This document shows positions 8,886 to 20,787 of a DNA stretch of 64,000 bases, piece after piece. The stretch comes from Actinopolyspora biskrensis (lineage in GTDB: Bacteria; Actinomycetota; Actinomycetes; Mycobacteriales; Pseudonocardiaceae): positions 310,001 through 374,000 of the forward strand of contig NZ_JACBYW010000001.1 in NCBI RefSeq assembly GCF_013408175.1, read 5' to 3'. Below the pieces are notes generated by a model, which was not told the DNA's origin, made no database searches, and was given only the letters and a program-made list of their open reading frames with translations. Numbering within the stretch: the stretch's first letter is position 1; each line of letters opens with the position of its first letter. The translations under genes and the position numbers were made by a program.

Positions 8886-9527
8886 GTGTTCACCGGAATC
8901 GTGGAGGAACTCGGTGAGGTAGCCGCTGTCGACCCCGTGTCCGGAGGAGCGCGGCTCTCCGTGATCGCGCCCAAGGTCACCGCCGACGCCTCCCACGGTG
9001 ACTCCATCGCCGTCGACGGAGTGTGCCTGACAGTGGCCGGAACGGCCGACGGCCGGTTCACGGTCGACGTGGTCGACGAGACACTGCGTCGTTCCACGCT
9101 CGGTGCGCTGAAGGCGGGTGATCGGGTCAACCTCGAACGCGCCATGGCGCTCGGCGAGCGGCTGGGCGGACACATCGTGCAGGGGCACGTGGACGCGACG
9201 GGGACCGTGTCCGGAGCGGACTCGGACGGGCTGACCAGGATCTCCATTCCCGGCCGACTGTCCAGGTATCTCGTGGAGAAGGGGTCGATCACCGTCGACG
9301 GCGCGTCGCTGACCGTCGTCGAGGCCGGTGCGCAGGAGTTCAGCGTGGCACTGATCCCGACCACTCTCGAAGAGACCACACTGGGGCGGCGTGCGCAGGG
9401 GGACAGGGTCAACATCGAGGTCGACGCGCTGGCCAAGCACGTGGAGCGGCTGTTGGGCCCCCAACTCGACCAGCTCGCCCGTACCGGGGCACCAGGCGCG
9501 GTGGACAACGGCGAAGGCAGGGAGTAA
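8886..9527 (+). CDS. ribE: Riboflavin synthase, alpha subunit
   Basis: Dismutates two 6,7-dimethyl-8-ribityllumazine molecules to riboflavin. The 213 residues contain two tandem lumazine-binding barrels: [12 protein letters not shown]...DGVCLTV in the first, and GHVDATGTV...DGASLTVV in the second, the expected internal duplication. AAAGGAGGG lies upstream of the GTG start. Four bases separate its stop from the ribBA start, so the block 8886-11798 is probably a single transcript. Confidence 0.95.
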   Translation: MFTGIVEELGEVAAVDPVSGGARLSVIAPKVTADASHGDSIAVDGVCLTVAGTADGRFTVDVVDETLRRSTLGALKAGDRVNLERAMALGERLGGHIVQGHVDATGTVSGADSDGLTRISIPGRLSRYLVEKGSITVDGASLTVVEAGAQEFSVALIPTTLEETTLGRRAQGDRVNIEVDALAKHVERLLGPQLDQLARTGAPGAVDNGEGRE

Positions 9528-9532
9528 GCGCG

Positions 9533-10842
<1,310 letters not shown>

Positions 10843-10846
<4 letters not shown>

Positions 10847-11343
10847 GCGGTGAGGGAAGACCACAGGTGCGGGTCCCGCACGCCCCTGACCTGCGGCTCG
10901 CGATCGTGGCCATTCGCTGGCACACCGAGATCGCGGAGCGGATGCTGCGGCGCGCGCTGGACGCGGCCGGGGAAGCGGGCACCGCGGAGCCGAGGGTGGT
11001 GCGCGTTCCCGGGTCCATGGAGCTGCCCGTGGTGTCCCAGCAGCTGGCGCACGACCACGACGCGGTCGTCGCGCTCGGCGTGGTCATCCGCGGCGGAACC
11101 CCGCACTTCGAGTACGTCTGCGAATCGGTCACCTCCGGTCTCGGCAGGGTCGCCCTGGACGAGGCGACGGCCGTCGGCAACGGCGTTCTGACGGTGGACA
11201 CCAGGGATCAGGCCGTGGAACGCGCCGGTTTCGAGGGGTCCGTCGAGGACAAGGGGTTCGAGGCCACGGCGGCGGCACTGGACACGGCGCGGGTGCTGCG
11301 TGAGCTCCGTGGTGACTACAGCAACGAGCGAGGGTTCCTGTGA
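10843..11343 (+). CDS. ribH: 6,7-dimethyl-8-ribityllumazine synthase
   Basis: Condenses the RibA/RibD product with dihydroxybutanone phosphate. The 166 residues include [18 protein letters not shown], the [14 protein letters not shown] substrate loop and [18 protein letters not shown] with the catalytic-site His. It normally assembles into large icosahedral or pentameric shells. The ATG overlaps ribBA by four bases, and its stop overlaps the next start, so ribBA-ribH-PH protein are translationally coupled. Confidence 0.95.
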
Positions 11344-11798
11344 GCGCTTCCACCGGGACGGACGACGTGGTTCAGGTGCGCCCCCTGCGAGTGCGCAGGG
11401 TGGCGATCCCCGCCGCGACCGTGGTGCTGATCGTCTGCGTCATCGCCGCCCTGCTGCTGCGCCGGACGTCTTCGGGGTTGTTGCTCACCGTTTCGGACCA
11501 GGTCTCGATGGTGGGCATCGGGGCGGTGCTGGCCGGGCTGATCCTGCTGACCGTTCGTCCGCGGCTGCGTGCCGACGAGAACGGCGTGGAGGTGCGCAAC
11601 TCGATCCTGACCCGCCAGTACGCGTGGTCCGACGTCCGGGGGATCAGCTTCCCGGAGGGAGCCAGCTGCGCGCGCCTGGAGCTTCCCGACGACGAGTACG
11701 AGGCGATCACGGCGATCCAGTCCTTCGACGGTGAGCACGCCGTCCGGGCCATGCGCGATCTGCGGGCGCTGCGGCGCAGGATCGGCCAGCTCGAGTAG
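11340..11798 (+). CDS. PH-domain membrane protein
   Basis: 152-residue protein with two hydrophobic segments (about 22-42 and 56-76) followed by a small bacterial PH-like (bPH6 type) domain, seen in RPRLRADENGVEVRNSILTRQYAWSDVRGISFP. Such proteins commonly follow ribH in actinobacteria, but their role is unknown; here the GTG start overlaps the ribH stop, which supports co-expression. A connection with riboflavin export or membrane association of the pathway would be speculation. Confidence 0.75.
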   Translation: MSASTGTDDVVQVRPLRVRRVAIPAATVVLIVCVIAALLLRRTSSGLLLTVSDQVSMVGIGAVLAGLILLTVRPRLRADENGVEVRNSILTRQYAWSDVRGISFPEGASCARLELPDDEYEAITAIQSFDGEHAVRAMRDLRALRRRIGQLE

Positions 11799-11926
11799 TC
11801 GGGGCCGGCGCAGGGTGGGGATCGAGAGCGCCGATCACCCACGGTGCGGGGAGCGGCCCCGGGGTGAGGGAGAATGGTCGTGGTGACACCGAACCGGGCG
11901 CCGTGCAGGCGGTGAGGAGAGAGATC

Positions 11927-12952
11927 GTGAGCTTGGCCCAGGAGCGCAACCTGCGGTTGGTTCGAGCCGACGAGACCGCGGGGCCACACGTGCGGTTGGG
12001 AGATGTGAAACTCCGGAACCGCCTGGTGACCTCCTCCAGTCTGCTCGGCTACGGAGTGGCCAACTCCAAGCTCATCCCGTACGGCATGAGCCCCATATCG
12101 CAGCTCGTCCCGCTGGACCGCTTCGGTGCCGTGACCACCCGCACGCTGACGGTCGAACCCCGCGAGGGGCACTTCACGACCAAGGACGTGTGGTCGCTGG
12201 GGGAGCTTCCCGGGCTGCTGAAGTACTACGGACGGGCCCTGCGGCAGGTCGACGGTGGCTGGTTGAACGCCTTCGGCTGGTGCAACGTGGGCATCGACTC
12301 CTACCTGCGGGACTACTACCCCCGCACCAGGGGGCAGAACACGATCATCTCGGTCGGGGGGTTCTCGACCGAGGAGTTCGTCACCCTGGTGGACAGGATC
12401 AACGCAGCCGTCCCGGCCGGGGAGATCGCGGCCGTCGAGTTCAACGTCTCCTGCCACAACGTCAACTTCGACTTCAACGCGATCATCGAGTCGGTGCTGG
12501 CCGAAGCCGTCCCGCGCAGCAACCACCCCGTCATCCTCAAGCTCTCCCCGGACTACGACTACCTGCAGCACGCCAAGCTGGCGGCGCGGCACGGTGTGTC
12601 CGCGCTGACCGCGATCAACACCGTGAAGGGGCTGCGGCTGGACCCGCGGACGGGAACCCCGCTGCTGGCCAACGGGTTCGGAGGACTGTCCGGCCGGGCG
12701 ATCAAACCGATCGGGCTGCGGGTGATCTCCGAGCTGCGGGACGCGGGGGTGACCCTGCCGATCATCGCGACCGGGGGGATCCGCACCTTCGACGACTGCC
12801 GCGAGTACTTCTGGGCCGGAGCCGACGCGGTCAGCCTGGGCAGCGCCAGCTGGTTCGCCAGCTTCCCCGGCTACGCGCTCTCCCCGCTGTACGCCCTGCG
12901 CATCAGGTCGTTGCTGCGTCGGATGGAGAACTACCGGCCCCCGAGGCGGTAA
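11927..12952 (+). CDS. Dihydroorotate dehydrogenase-like flavoprotein
   Basis: 341-residue TIM-barrel flavoenzyme of the class 1 dihydroorotate dehydrogenase group. Visible features are EFNVSCHN (the NxSCPN-type loop with the catalytic Cys kept but His in place of Pro), VILKLSPDYD, the TAINTVKG strand, GGLSGRAIKPI and the FMN phosphate loop ATGGIRT. GTG 11927 is preferred because GAGGAGAGA precedes it; an upstream GTG at 11864 has no ribosome binding site. Actinomycetes usually make pyrimidines with a class 2 PyrD encoded elsewhere, so the substrate here may differ; I cannot confirm dihydroorotate. Confidence 0.75.
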   Translation: MSLAQERNLRLVRADETAGPHVRLGDVKLRNRLVTSSSLLGYGVANSKLIPYGMSPISQLVPLDRFGAVTTRTLTVEPREGHFTTKDVWSLGELPGLLKYYGRALRQVDGGWLNAFGWCNVGIDSYLRDYYPRTRGQNTIISVGGFSTEEFVTLVDRINAAVPAGEIAAVEFNVSCHNVNFDFNAIIESVLAEAVPRSNHPVILKLSPDYDYLQHAKLAARHGVSALTAINTVKGLRLDPRTGTPLLANGFGGLSGRAIKPIGLRVISELRDAGVTLPIIATGGIRTFDDCREYFWAGADAVSLGSASWFASFPGYALSPLYALRIRSLLRRMENYRPPRR

Positions 12953-13010
12953 GGCCGGGGAACCGAGGAGCTCGGGGGTGCGCCACGGCGCGAGGTGCCT
13001 GCCACCGCCC

Positions 13011-13712
13011 TCAGAGCTTGATGTCGGCCCCGGACCACCGGTCGGCGTAGACCATGTGGAGCTGGCTGTCCTCGCGGGGATCCGCGTGAAAGCGGAGCTC
13101 GTTGCACTGGTGCGCTCTGCCCGTCAGGGAGCGCATGCTGGGGCCTCTCGTCGCGAGATCCAGGAACCACGTGCTCAGCTCCCGGAACAGCGGTGCGTTT
13201 CCGGTGAGCAGCAGTGTTTCCGCGTGCACGTGCTGCCGCAGGGGGTGCTGGTCCATCCAGTGCTCCTCGAAGGGAAGCACGTTCTCCTCGTCCGGAACAT
13301 CGCTCGCGGGAATTTCGGCCGTTTCCGGCCTGCCGCCGTCCAGCCGGGCGCGTACCTCCTTCCAGCGCGAGGGGCGGAACTGCAGACCGCGATGAAGCAG
13401 AAGCAGATCCAGCTGCGGTTCGTCCTCGGCCAGCGGACAGCACCACTCGACGCATCGCGGCCGGCACTGCGGCGTGACCGGTGTCGTCCTGCCCCGCAGC
13501 GGGATGTGCACCAGCGATCGCGGTGATCGGGCGGCCAGCAGCCAGGCCACCCCGATCCGGTGGGCGGCGCGGGCGTCGAGCCGCATGTCGAACTCACCTT
13601 TTCGGTTCCTGAAGTCCCGCAGCACCACGTTCGGCGGGGTGGGTCTGGGCCGGATCACCCGGTAGGAGTGCTTGCCGAGCCGCGCCCGGTGCACCGTGAT
13701 CGGAAGTCGCAT
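13011..13712 (-). CDS. Hypothetical protein
   Basis: 233 residues that I do not recognise. The frame starts MRLPITVHRARLGKHSYRV, contains a short Cys cluster (QCRPRCVEWCCPLAEDEP, about residues 85-105) and a His-rich acidic region (HWMDQHPLRQHVHAET), and ends RWSGADIKL. There is no signal peptide or membrane segment. It converges on the dihydroorotate dehydrogenase-like gene. The Cys cluster could bind metal, but the spacing matches no motif I know. Start ATG 13712 has only a weak GGGGAAGA upstream. Confidence 0.55.
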   Translation of the reverse strand: MRLPITVHRARLGKHSYRVIRPRPTPPNVVLRDFRNRKGEFDMRLDARAAHRIGVAWLLAARSPRSLVHIPLRGRTTPVTPQCRPRCVEWCCPLAEDEPQLDLLLLHRGLQFRPSRWKEVRARLDGGRPETAEIPASDVPDEENVLPFEEHWMDQHPLRQHVHAETLLLTGNAPLFRELSTWFLDLATRGPSMRSLTGRAHQCNELRFHADPREDSQLHMVYADRWSGADIKL

Positions 13713-13812
13713 CCCGCGAATTCTTCCCCGGACCACGCGCCGCTGTCGCCCCGATTCTGGTGGGCACTCCCGCGGGCCGAACTCCTACCACCCTCGAAAC
13801 CGACACCGCCGC

Positions 13813-13909
13813 GAGGTCTCTCGTGGTGCTCTCGCGAGGAAGGCCAGACGTGGCGTATGGCTACTCGACGTCGGGCACCCGGAGCGAGAGTCCGCGAGAG
13901 GTTCCGCCA
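13813..13909 (+). repeat. Dispersed hairpin repeat, family B, copy 3
   Basis: Almost identical to the copy at 25062 over CTCTCGTGGTGCTCTCGCG and GAGGAAGGCC, and over the right arm CGTCGGGCACCCGGAGCGAG and CCGCGAGAGGTTCCGCCA. It lies in the 283-bp gap between the hypothetical gene and uvrC, about 75 bp before the uvrC promoter. The remainder of the gap carries only that promoter. Confidence 0.8.
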
Positions 13910-13983
13910 CCTGCACCGCCACGCGGAAGGCCCCGTCGCTCCATCTCTGGAGTGGTCTTGGTCAACGCCGTCACCGGCGCACG

Positions 13984-13989
13984 TAGGCT
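13984..13989 (+). promoter_or_regulatory. -10 box of a probable leaderless promoter for uvrC
   Basis: TAGGCT is placed six bases before the GTG start of uvrC. The intervening GGGGGC is too close to act as a Shine-Dalgarno sequence. A GTCAAC at 13961-13966 stands at a 17-base spacing and could serve as a weak -35. Confidence 0.4.
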
Positions 13990-13995
13990 GGGGGC

Positions 13996-16236
13996 GTGGC
14001 CGATCCGTCCACCTACCGACCAGCTCCGGGAACCATCCCGTCCTCGCCCGGCGTGTACCGCTTCCACGACGGCGACGGACGGGTCATCTACGTCGGCAAG
14101 GCGAAGAACCTGCGCAGCAGGCTCGCCGCGTACTTCGCCGATCTGTCCGCCCTGCACCCGCGCACGCGGCGGATGGTGACCACGGCGACCGGTGTCCAGT
14201 GGACCGTGGTCAACACCGAGGTGGAGGCGCTGCAACTGGAGTACTCCTGGATCAAGGAGTTCGATCCCAAGTTCAACGTCCGCTACCGCGACGACAAGTC
14301 CTACCCGGTGCTGGCCGTGACGCTGCACGAGGAGTTCCCGAGGCTGCACGTCTACCGCGGTCCGCGCAAGAAGGGGGTGCGTTACTTCGGTCCCTACGCG
14401 CACGCCTGGGCCATCAGGGAGACCCTGGACATGCTGCTGCGGGTCTTTCCGGCGCGTACCTGCTCCAACGGTGTGTTCAAACGGCACGCCCAGATGGGGC
14501 GTCCCTGCCTGCTCGGCTACATCGACAAGTGCTCGGCCCCCTGCGTGGGGCGGGTCGACGCCGCGGAGCACCGCCGCGTGGTGGACGAGTTCTGCGATTT
14601 CCTGTCCGGGCGCTCCGACGCGATGATGCGCAGGTTGCAGCGCCGGATGGAGGACGCCTCCGCCGAACTCGACTTCGAGCGCGCGGCCCGGCTGCGGGAC
14701 GATCTGGAGGCCCTGCGGCACGCGATGGAGAAGCAGGCCGTGGTGCTCGGGGACGGTACCGACGCCGATGTGGCCGCCTTCGCCGAGGACGAGCTCGCCG
14801 CCGCCGTTCAGGTTTTCCACGTGCGCGGCGGCCGGGTCCGCGGCCAGCGCGGGTGGGTCATCGACAAGGTCGAGCAGACCGGTACGCCCGAGCTGGTGGA
14901 GCAGTTCCTCACCCAGTTCTACGGTGAGCAGGCAGCGCTGGCGGACCAGGCAGACGCGGGCGGGGGCAGTCCGGTTCCCCGCGAGGTGCTGGTGCCCGAG
15001 CTGCCGGAGGACTCGCGGGCCGTCGGCCAGTGGCTCGGTGAGCTGCGGGGGAGCAAGGTCGCGTTGCGGGTCCCGCAGCGGGGGGACAAGCGGACCCTGC
15101 TGGACACGGTGCGGCGCAACGCCGAGGAGGCGTTCGCCCAGTACAAACTGCGCAGGGCGGGCGACATCAGCGCGCGCTCAGCCGCGTTGCAGGAGTTGCA
15201 GGAGGCGCTCGGGCTGGACAGCGCACCGCTGCGGATCGAGTGCGTGGACGTGAGCCACGTGCAGGGCAGCGATGTGGTCGCCTCGCTCGTCGTGTTCGAG
15301 GACGGGGTGGCGCGCAAGTCCGAGTACCGGCGTTTCTCGGTGCGCGGGGGGTCGGAGGGCGGTGACACCGCCGCGATCGCCGAGGTGGTGCGGCGCAGGT
15401 TCGAACGTTATCTCCGGGAGGCCGGTGACGGGGAGCCCGCGGCTTCGCTGACGCCCCAGGGGGTTCAGCCGGACGCGACCACCAGGGCGGGTGAGGCCGC
15501 CGGTGGGGCCGACGGAGCCGAAGCGGAGTCGGACTCCGAGGAGGGGGAGGCCGTTCCCGCGGGGGTGGACCCGGAGACCGGCAAGCCGCGCAAGTTCGCC
15601 TACCCGCCGAACCTGCTCGTGGTGGACGGCGGGGCCCCGCAGGCCAACGCGGCCGCTGACGAGCTCGCCGAGCTGGGCATCACCGATGTCGCCGTGGTCG
15701 GTCTGGCCAAGCGGTTGGAGGAGGTGTGGCCTCCTGCCGAGCCGGCTCCGGTGATTCTGCCCCGCACCAGCGAGGCGCTGTACCTGCTGCAGCGGGTGCG
15801 GGACGAGGCGCACCGCTTCGCGGTCAGCTACCACCGCAAGAAGCGCTCCGCGCGGATGAGCGGTTCCCGGCTCGACGGTGTTCCGGGGCTGGGTGAGACG
15901 CGGAAGAAGGCACTGCTCAGGCATTTCGGTTCGGTGCGCAAGATTCGTCGTGCCACTATCGAGGAAATAACCGCCGTTCCCGGGTTCGGGAACCGATTGG
16001 CCGAAGCGGTGCACCACGCCCTGTCGGACGATCGGGACACGGCCGGGACCTCGGACGACGGGAGCTCGGAGGACGAGAACTCGGACGGCGGGGAGCACGT
16101 GCGGAACGAGGGGACGACGGTGTCCGGGCCGGTCGAGGACGGCACCACCGCGGAGCCGGGCTCGTCCGACCGGACGTCCCGGGAAGAGGCCCGGGACACG
16201 ACGGGGGAAGACGGTACTCAGGGGGTTGAGCAGTGA
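13996..16236 (+). CDS. uvrC: UvrABC excinuclease subunit C
   Basis: Makes the dual incisions of nucleotide excision repair. In order: the GIY-YIG nuclease domain (GVYRF...[10 protein letters not shown], about 18-40), the UVR motif (about 205-240), the RNase H-like 5' nuclease domain and a C-terminal helix-hairpin-helix pair ([20 protein letters not shown]...[15 protein letters not shown]). 746 residues is longer than usual because of a Gly/Glu/Asp-rich insertion at about 475-530 and an acidic Ser/Asp/Glu tail after the HhH. It heads the uvrC-rapZ-yvcK-whiA block and overlaps rapZ. Confidence 0.95.
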   Translation: MADPSTYRPAPGTIPSSPGVYRFHDGDGRVIYVGKAKNLRSRLAAYFADLSALHPRTRRMVTTATGVQWTVVNTEVEALQLEYSWIKEFDPKFNVRYRDDKSYPVLAVTLHEEFPRLHVYRGPRKKGVRYFGPYAHAWAIRETLDMLLRVFPARTCSNGVFKRHAQMGRPCLLGYIDKCSAPCVGRVDAAEHRRVVDEFCDFLSGRSDAMMRRLQRRMEDASAELDFERAARLRDDLEALRHAMEKQAVVLGDGTDADVAAFAEDELAAAVQVFHVRGGRVRGQRGWVIDKVEQTGTPELVEQFLTQFYGEQAALADQADAGGGSPVPREVLVPELPEDSRAVGQWLGELRGSKVALRVPQRGDKRTLLDTVRRNAEEAFAQYKLRRAGDISARSAALQELQEALGLDSAPLRIECVDVSHVQGSDVVASLVVFEDGVARKSEYRRFSVRGGSEGGDTAAIAEVVRRRFERYLREAGDGEPAASLTPQGVQPDATTRAGEAAGGADGAEAESDSEEGEAVPAGVDPETGKPRKFAYPPNLLVVDGGAPQANAAADELAELGITDVAVVGLAKRLEEVWPPAEPAPVILPRTSEALYLLQRVRDEAHRFAVSYHRKKRSARMSGSRLDGVPGLGETRKKALLRHFGSVRKIRRATIEEITAVPGFGNRLAEAVHHALSDDRDTAGTSDDGSSEDENSDGGEHVRNEGTTVSGPVEDGTTAEPGSSDRTSREEARDTTGEDGTQGVEQ

Positions 16237-17111
16237 CCGAGGAGAAGACGGGCATGGAGGTCGCGGTCGTGAGCGGGCTCTCCGGCGCCGGACGCAGCAC
16301 CGCGGCCAAGTGCCTGGAGGATCTCGGGTGGTTCGTGGTGGACAACCTGCCTCCGGAGCTGATCTCCACGATGGTGGAACTCGGTGCCCGTTCGAGTGAT
16401 GCGGTCACCAGGGTCGCCGTGGTGATGGACGTGCGCAGCCGCGCTTTCACCGAGGACCTCGGTTCGGTGATCAAGGATCTGGACGCCCGCGGCTACAAGC
16501 CGAGGGTGCTGTTCCTCGAGGCCACCGACGAGGTGCTGGTGCGTCGCTTCGAGCAGGTGCGCCGCGGCCATCCCCTGCAGGGCGAGGGCAGGCTCGCCGA
16601 CGGGATCGCGGCCGAGCGTTCCCTGCTGTCCAAACTGCGTGCGGAGGCCGATCTGGTTCTGGACACCACCGGGCTGTCGGTGCACCAGCTGCGCACGAAG
16701 ATCGAGGACGCGTTCGGTACCGAGGCGAGCACCAGGACCAGGGTTACCGTGCTCTCCTTCGGCTACAAGTACGGGCTCCCGATGGACGCTGACCTGGTGA
16801 TGGACTGCCGGTTCCTGCCGAACCCGTTCTGGATCCCCGAGCTGCGCGACTTCGACGGCAGGCAGGACCAGGTACGCAACTACGTCCTCGGTCAGGAGGG
16901 CGCCGAGGAGTTCCTCGGGAACTACCAGCAGCTGCTGCGACTGGTCGGAACCGGGTACCAGCGTGAGGGCAAGCGCTACCTGACGCTCGCCATGGGGTGC
17001 ACGGGCGGAAAGCACCGCAGCGTGGTGCTCACCGAGGAACTCGCGAGGAGACTTTCCGAGGAGGAAGGTTTGACGGTCAAGACGGTTCACCGCGATCTGG
17101 GGCGCGAATGA
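16233..17111 (+). CDS. rapZ: RNase adapter / nucleotide-binding protein RapZ
   Basis: 292-residue P-loop protein of the RapZ/YvcJ family. The Walker A is GLSGAGRST, with Arg replacing the usual Lys as in other actinobacterial members; [10 protein letters not shown] follows. The C-terminal domain has [20 protein letters not shown] and [15 protein letters not shown], the small-molecule binding region. In E. coli RapZ guides RNase E to an sRNA and senses glucosamine 6-phosphate; its actinobacterial role is not well defined. The GTG overlaps the uvrC stop and its own stop overlaps yvcK. Confidence 0.93.
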   Translation: MTEEKTGMEVAVVSGLSGAGRSTAAKCLEDLGWFVVDNLPPELISTMVELGARSSDAVTRVAVVMDVRSRAFTEDLGSVIKDLDARGYKPRVLFLEATDEVLVRRFEQVRRGHPLQGEGRLADGIAAERSLLSKLRAEADLVLDTTGLSVHQLRTKIEDAFGTEASTRTRVTVLSFGYKYGLPMDADLVMDCRFLPNPFWIPELRDFDGRQDQVRNYVLGQEGAEEFLGNYQQLLRLVGTGYQREGKRYLTLAMGCTGGKHRSVVLTEELARRLSEEEGLTVKTVHRDLGRE

Positions 17112-18118
17112 GTACTCCCGAGTCAGGGGTTTCCGGCGAACGGGAATCGCGTCCGCTGCGTGCCGTCGCCCTCGGCGGTGGTCACGGGCTCCAGGTGAGC
17201 CTCGCGGCGCTGCGCCGCATAACCACCGACATCACCGCCGTGGTCACCGTGGCCGACGACGGTGGCTCCTCCGGGCGGTTGCGCCGTGAGCTCGGGATGC
17301 TGCCTCCCGGCGACCTGCGCAAGGCGCTCTCCGCGCTGTCCTCCGAGGAGGAATCCGGCCGCACCTGGTCGCGGCTGTTCGAGCACCGCTTCGGCGGCAA
17401 CGGCGTCCTCGCCGGGCACGCGGTGGGCAACCTGGTCTTCGCCGGTCTGCTGGAGGTGCTCGGCGATCCGATAGCCGTCCTCGACGAGGCCTGCGAGCTG
17501 CTCGGCGTGCAGGGGCGGGTGCTTCCCATGTCGGTCGAGCCGCTGGACATGGAGGCCGATGTCGTCGGGCTGGACGAGGACAGGGAAGCCGTACGCACGA
17601 TCAGGGGCCAGGTGGCCATCGCCAGCACACCGGGGCGGGTCAAGCGCGTCCGGCTCGACGCGGTGAACGGTCAGGCGCACCAGCCGCGGGCCGCGCAGGA
17701 GGCCGTGCGGGCGGTGCTCGACGCGGACGTGGTGTTGCTGGGCCCGGGGTCCTGGTTCACCAGCGTGCTGCCGCACCTGCTCGTCCCCGAGCTCCGGGAC
17801 GCCTTGGTCAGCACCGCCGCTCAGCGGATCGTGGTACTCAATCTTGTCCCGCAACCGGGTGAAACCGCGGATTTTTCTCCGGAGCAGCATCTCGACGTGA
17901 TCTCGGAACACGCACCGAAATTGCGGGTGGACGCGGTTCTGGCCGACAAGGACGCGGTTCCCACCCCCGATCGACTTCGTGCTGCGGCGAGCGCGCTTGG
18001 TGCGCAGACTTTGCTTGATCGAGTCGCCGCTGCATCGGCTTCGGGGAGACACGAACCGGATGCTCTCGCGGCGAGTCTGACAGCCGCACTGGAGAGGAGG
18101 ACGGACCGGTGGCGATGA
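17108..18118 (+). CDS. yvcK: Gluconeogenesis factor YvcK / CofD-like protein
   Basis: 336-residue YvcK (UPF0052) protein, which binds UDP-sugars in Bacillus and Mycobacterium and influences carbon flow and cell-wall synthesis. [15 protein letters not shown] and [16 protein letters not shown] are the nucleotide-sugar binding signatures; [16 protein letters not shown] lies further on. The ATG at 17108 overlaps the rapZ stop. An upstream in-frame start would add a basic segment encoded inside rapZ and is rejected. The 3' end overlaps whiA. Confidence 0.93.
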   Translation: MSTPESGVSGERESRPLRAVALGGGHGLQVSLAALRRITTDITAVVTVADDGGSSGRLRRELGMLPPGDLRKALSALSSEEESGRTWSRLFEHRFGGNGVLAGHAVGNLVFAGLLEVLGDPIAVLDEACELLGVQGRVLPMSVEPLDMEADVVGLDEDREAVRTIRGQVAIASTPGRVKRVRLDAVNGQAHQPRAAQEAVRAVLDADVVLLGPGSWFTSVLPHLLVPELRDALVSTAAQRIVVLNLVPQPGETADFSPEQHLDVISEHAPKLRVDAVLADKDAVPTPDRLRAAASALGAQTLLDRVAAASASGRHEPDALAASLTAALERRTDRWR

Positions 18119-19125
18119 CCGCGGCGGTCAAGGACGAACTGAGCAGGTTGCCGACGACCAAGGCCTGCTGCCGCAGAGCCGAGGTGTCCTCGTTGTTGCG
18201 TTTCGCCGGCGGGCTGCATCTCGTCGGAGGACGAATCGTGGTGGAGGCGGAGCTCGACTCGGGCTCCACCGCGCGCAGGCTGCGTCGCGAACTGCACGAG
18301 CTGTACGGGTATCACTCCGATGTGCACGTGATCACCTCGGGGGGCCTGCGCAAGGGCACCCGTTACGTGGTGCGCGTGGTCCGCGAGGGTGAGGGGCTGG
18401 CGCGGCAGACCGGGCTGCTCGATCCGCGTGGGCGTCCGGTGCGCGGACTTCCCTCGCACGTGGTCGCGGGCGGGGTCTGCGACGCCGAGGCGGCCTGGCG
18501 GGGAGCCTTCCTCGCGCACGGTTCGCTGACCGAACCCGGCCGGTCCTCGGCGTTGGAGGTCACCTGCCCGGGCCCGGAGGCCGCGCTCGCCCTGGTCGGG
18601 GCGGCGCGCAGGATCGAGGTGCAGGCCCGCTCCCGTGAGGTGCGTGGTACCGATCGGGTGGTCGTGCGGGACGGCGATGCCATCGGCGCGCTGCTGACCC
18701 GTCTCGGGGCGCACAACAGCGTGATGACCTGGGAGGAGCGGCGGGTGCGCCGTGAGGTGCGCGCCACGGCCAACAGGCTGGCCAACTTCGACGACGCCAA
18801 CCTGCGCCGTTCCGCGCGCGCGGCGGTGGCCTCTGCAGCCAGGGTGGAACGTGGACTGGAACTGCTCGGCAGCTCGATTCCCGAGCACCTGCTGGTCGCG
18901 GGCAGGCTCCGGCTCGCGCACCGGCAGGCCTCGCTGGAGGAGCTGGGGCAGTTGGCGGACCCGCCCATGACCAAGGACGCCGTCGCGGGGCGGATCCGGC
19001 GGCTGCTTGCCATGGCCGACAAGCGCGCGCGGGAGTTGAACCTGCCGGACACCGAGTCAGCGGTGACCGCTGAGCTGCTGGAGTCCGGGGTCGACGGGAT
19101 GCTGGGCGAGGAGCAGCACAGTTGA
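18109..19125 (+). CDS. whiA: Sporulation/cell-division regulator WhiA
   Basis: DNA-binding transcription factor needed for sporulation septation in Streptomyces and conserved in Gram-positives. The 338 residues comprise a degenerate LAGLIDADG homing-endonuclease-like N-terminal domain ([32 protein letters not shown]) and a C-terminal helix-turn-helix ([27 protein letters not shown]). GGAGAGGAGG precedes the GTG. The start overlaps yvcK by ten bases. Its presence suggests a sporulating or filamentous actinomycete but does not prove it, since WhiA is widespread. Confidence 0.95.
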   Translation: MAMTAAVKDELSRLPTTKACCRRAEVSSLLRFAGGLHLVGGRIVVEAELDSGSTARRLRRELHELYGYHSDVHVITSGGLRKGTRYVVRVVREGEGLARQTGLLDPRGRPVRGLPSHVVAGGVCDAEAAWRGAFLAHGSLTEPGRSSALEVTCPGPEAALALVGAARRIEVQARSREVRGTDRVVVRDGDAIGALLTRLGAHNSVMTWEERRVRREVRATANRLANFDDANLRRSARAAVASAARVERGLELLGSSIPEHLLVAGRLRLAHRQASLEELGQLADPPMTKDAVAGRIRRLLAMADKRARELNLPDTESAVTAELLESGVDGMLGEEQHS

Positions 19126-19147
19126 ACGCGGCGCCGAGGTGGCTCGT

Positions 19148-19177
19148 GCCGCCGGGAGCGGGTGATCTCCCGGCGGC
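19148..19177 (+). terminator. Hairpin terminator after whiA
   Basis: GCCGCCGGGAG and CTCCCGGCGGC form a perfect 11-bp stem with an eight-base loop, 22 bases after the whiA stop. No T tract follows, which is usual for actinobacterial hairpin terminators. It marks the likely end of the uvrC-rapZ-yvcK-whiA operon. Confidence 0.6.
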
Positions 19178-19358
19178 GCACCACCGGCGTCTCCGGGGCA
19201 CCGGTTCCCGGGGACTGGGAAAAACGGTTTCGCGCTCCTCGGCCCGATCCGGGCGTCCCGTGGCGCGAGCCCGTGGGCAGGCGATTCCGTCCGGGTGACG
19301 TTGGTGGGACTCGCCGTCGCGGCGTCTCCCTGATGCGCACGCGGGCCGTCGTGGGCGA

Positions 19359-19364
19359 TAGGGT
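19359..19364 (+). promoter_or_regulatory. Candidate -10 box upstream of gap
   Basis: TAGGGT lies 70 bases before the gap start within the 308-bp gap 19126-19433. If used, it gives an untranslated leader of about 60 bases. Apart from the whiA terminator and this box I see no other feature in the gap; the segment 19178-19340 is featureless GC-rich DNA. Confidence 0.35.
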
Positions 19365-19373
19365 CTGAAGTGA

Positions 19374-20444
<1,071 letters not shown>

Positions 20445-20453
20445 ATCGCCTCC

Positions 20454-20481
20454 GGCCCCGGCAGCCTCCGCTGCCGGGGCC
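20454..20481 (+). terminator. Strong hairpin terminator after gap
   Basis: GGCCCCGGCAGC and GCTGCCGGGGCC form a perfect 12-bp stem closed by the loop CTCC, beginning nine bases after the gap stop. There is no T run. The rest of the gap to pgk (20482-20787) contains a degenerate family B repeat and the pgk ribosome binding site. Confidence 0.7.
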
Positions 20482-20633
20482 TTCTCAGCAGTGCTCCGGC
20501 CCCGGCCCGCTCGAACCGCCGCCCTCGTGGTCGCACCGCGCCGCGGGGACGAAGCCGGTCACCGAGCCGGCGCCTCGTGGTCCCGGTCCGCGCTCCCGGG
20601 GTGCGGCGGCAGGGGGCGCGGAAGCGCTTCGCA

Positions 20634-20710
20634 GCGGGGTTTTCCGCTCGGGGTGCGGCCGCTACCGGATGTCGGGACACCCGCGGCGAGAGCCCGCGAG
20701 TGGGTCCGCC
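20634..20710 (+). repeat. Degenerate copy of hairpin repeat family B
   Basis: GCTACCGGATGTCGGGACACCC-like sequence and GGCGAGAGCCCGCGAG, GGTCCGCC match the loop and right arm of family B, and GGGGTTTTCCGCTCGG recalls the left end, but the CTCTCG boxes and the GAGGAAGGCC arm are lost. I regard this as an eroded copy between gap and pgk. Confidence 0.45.
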
Positions 20711-20787
20711 GAGTGGCCGCCCACGACAACCGAAGCGGAAAATCTCCATCAGCAACCAACGGTGTATTCCCCTGGAGGAGCCGCAGC

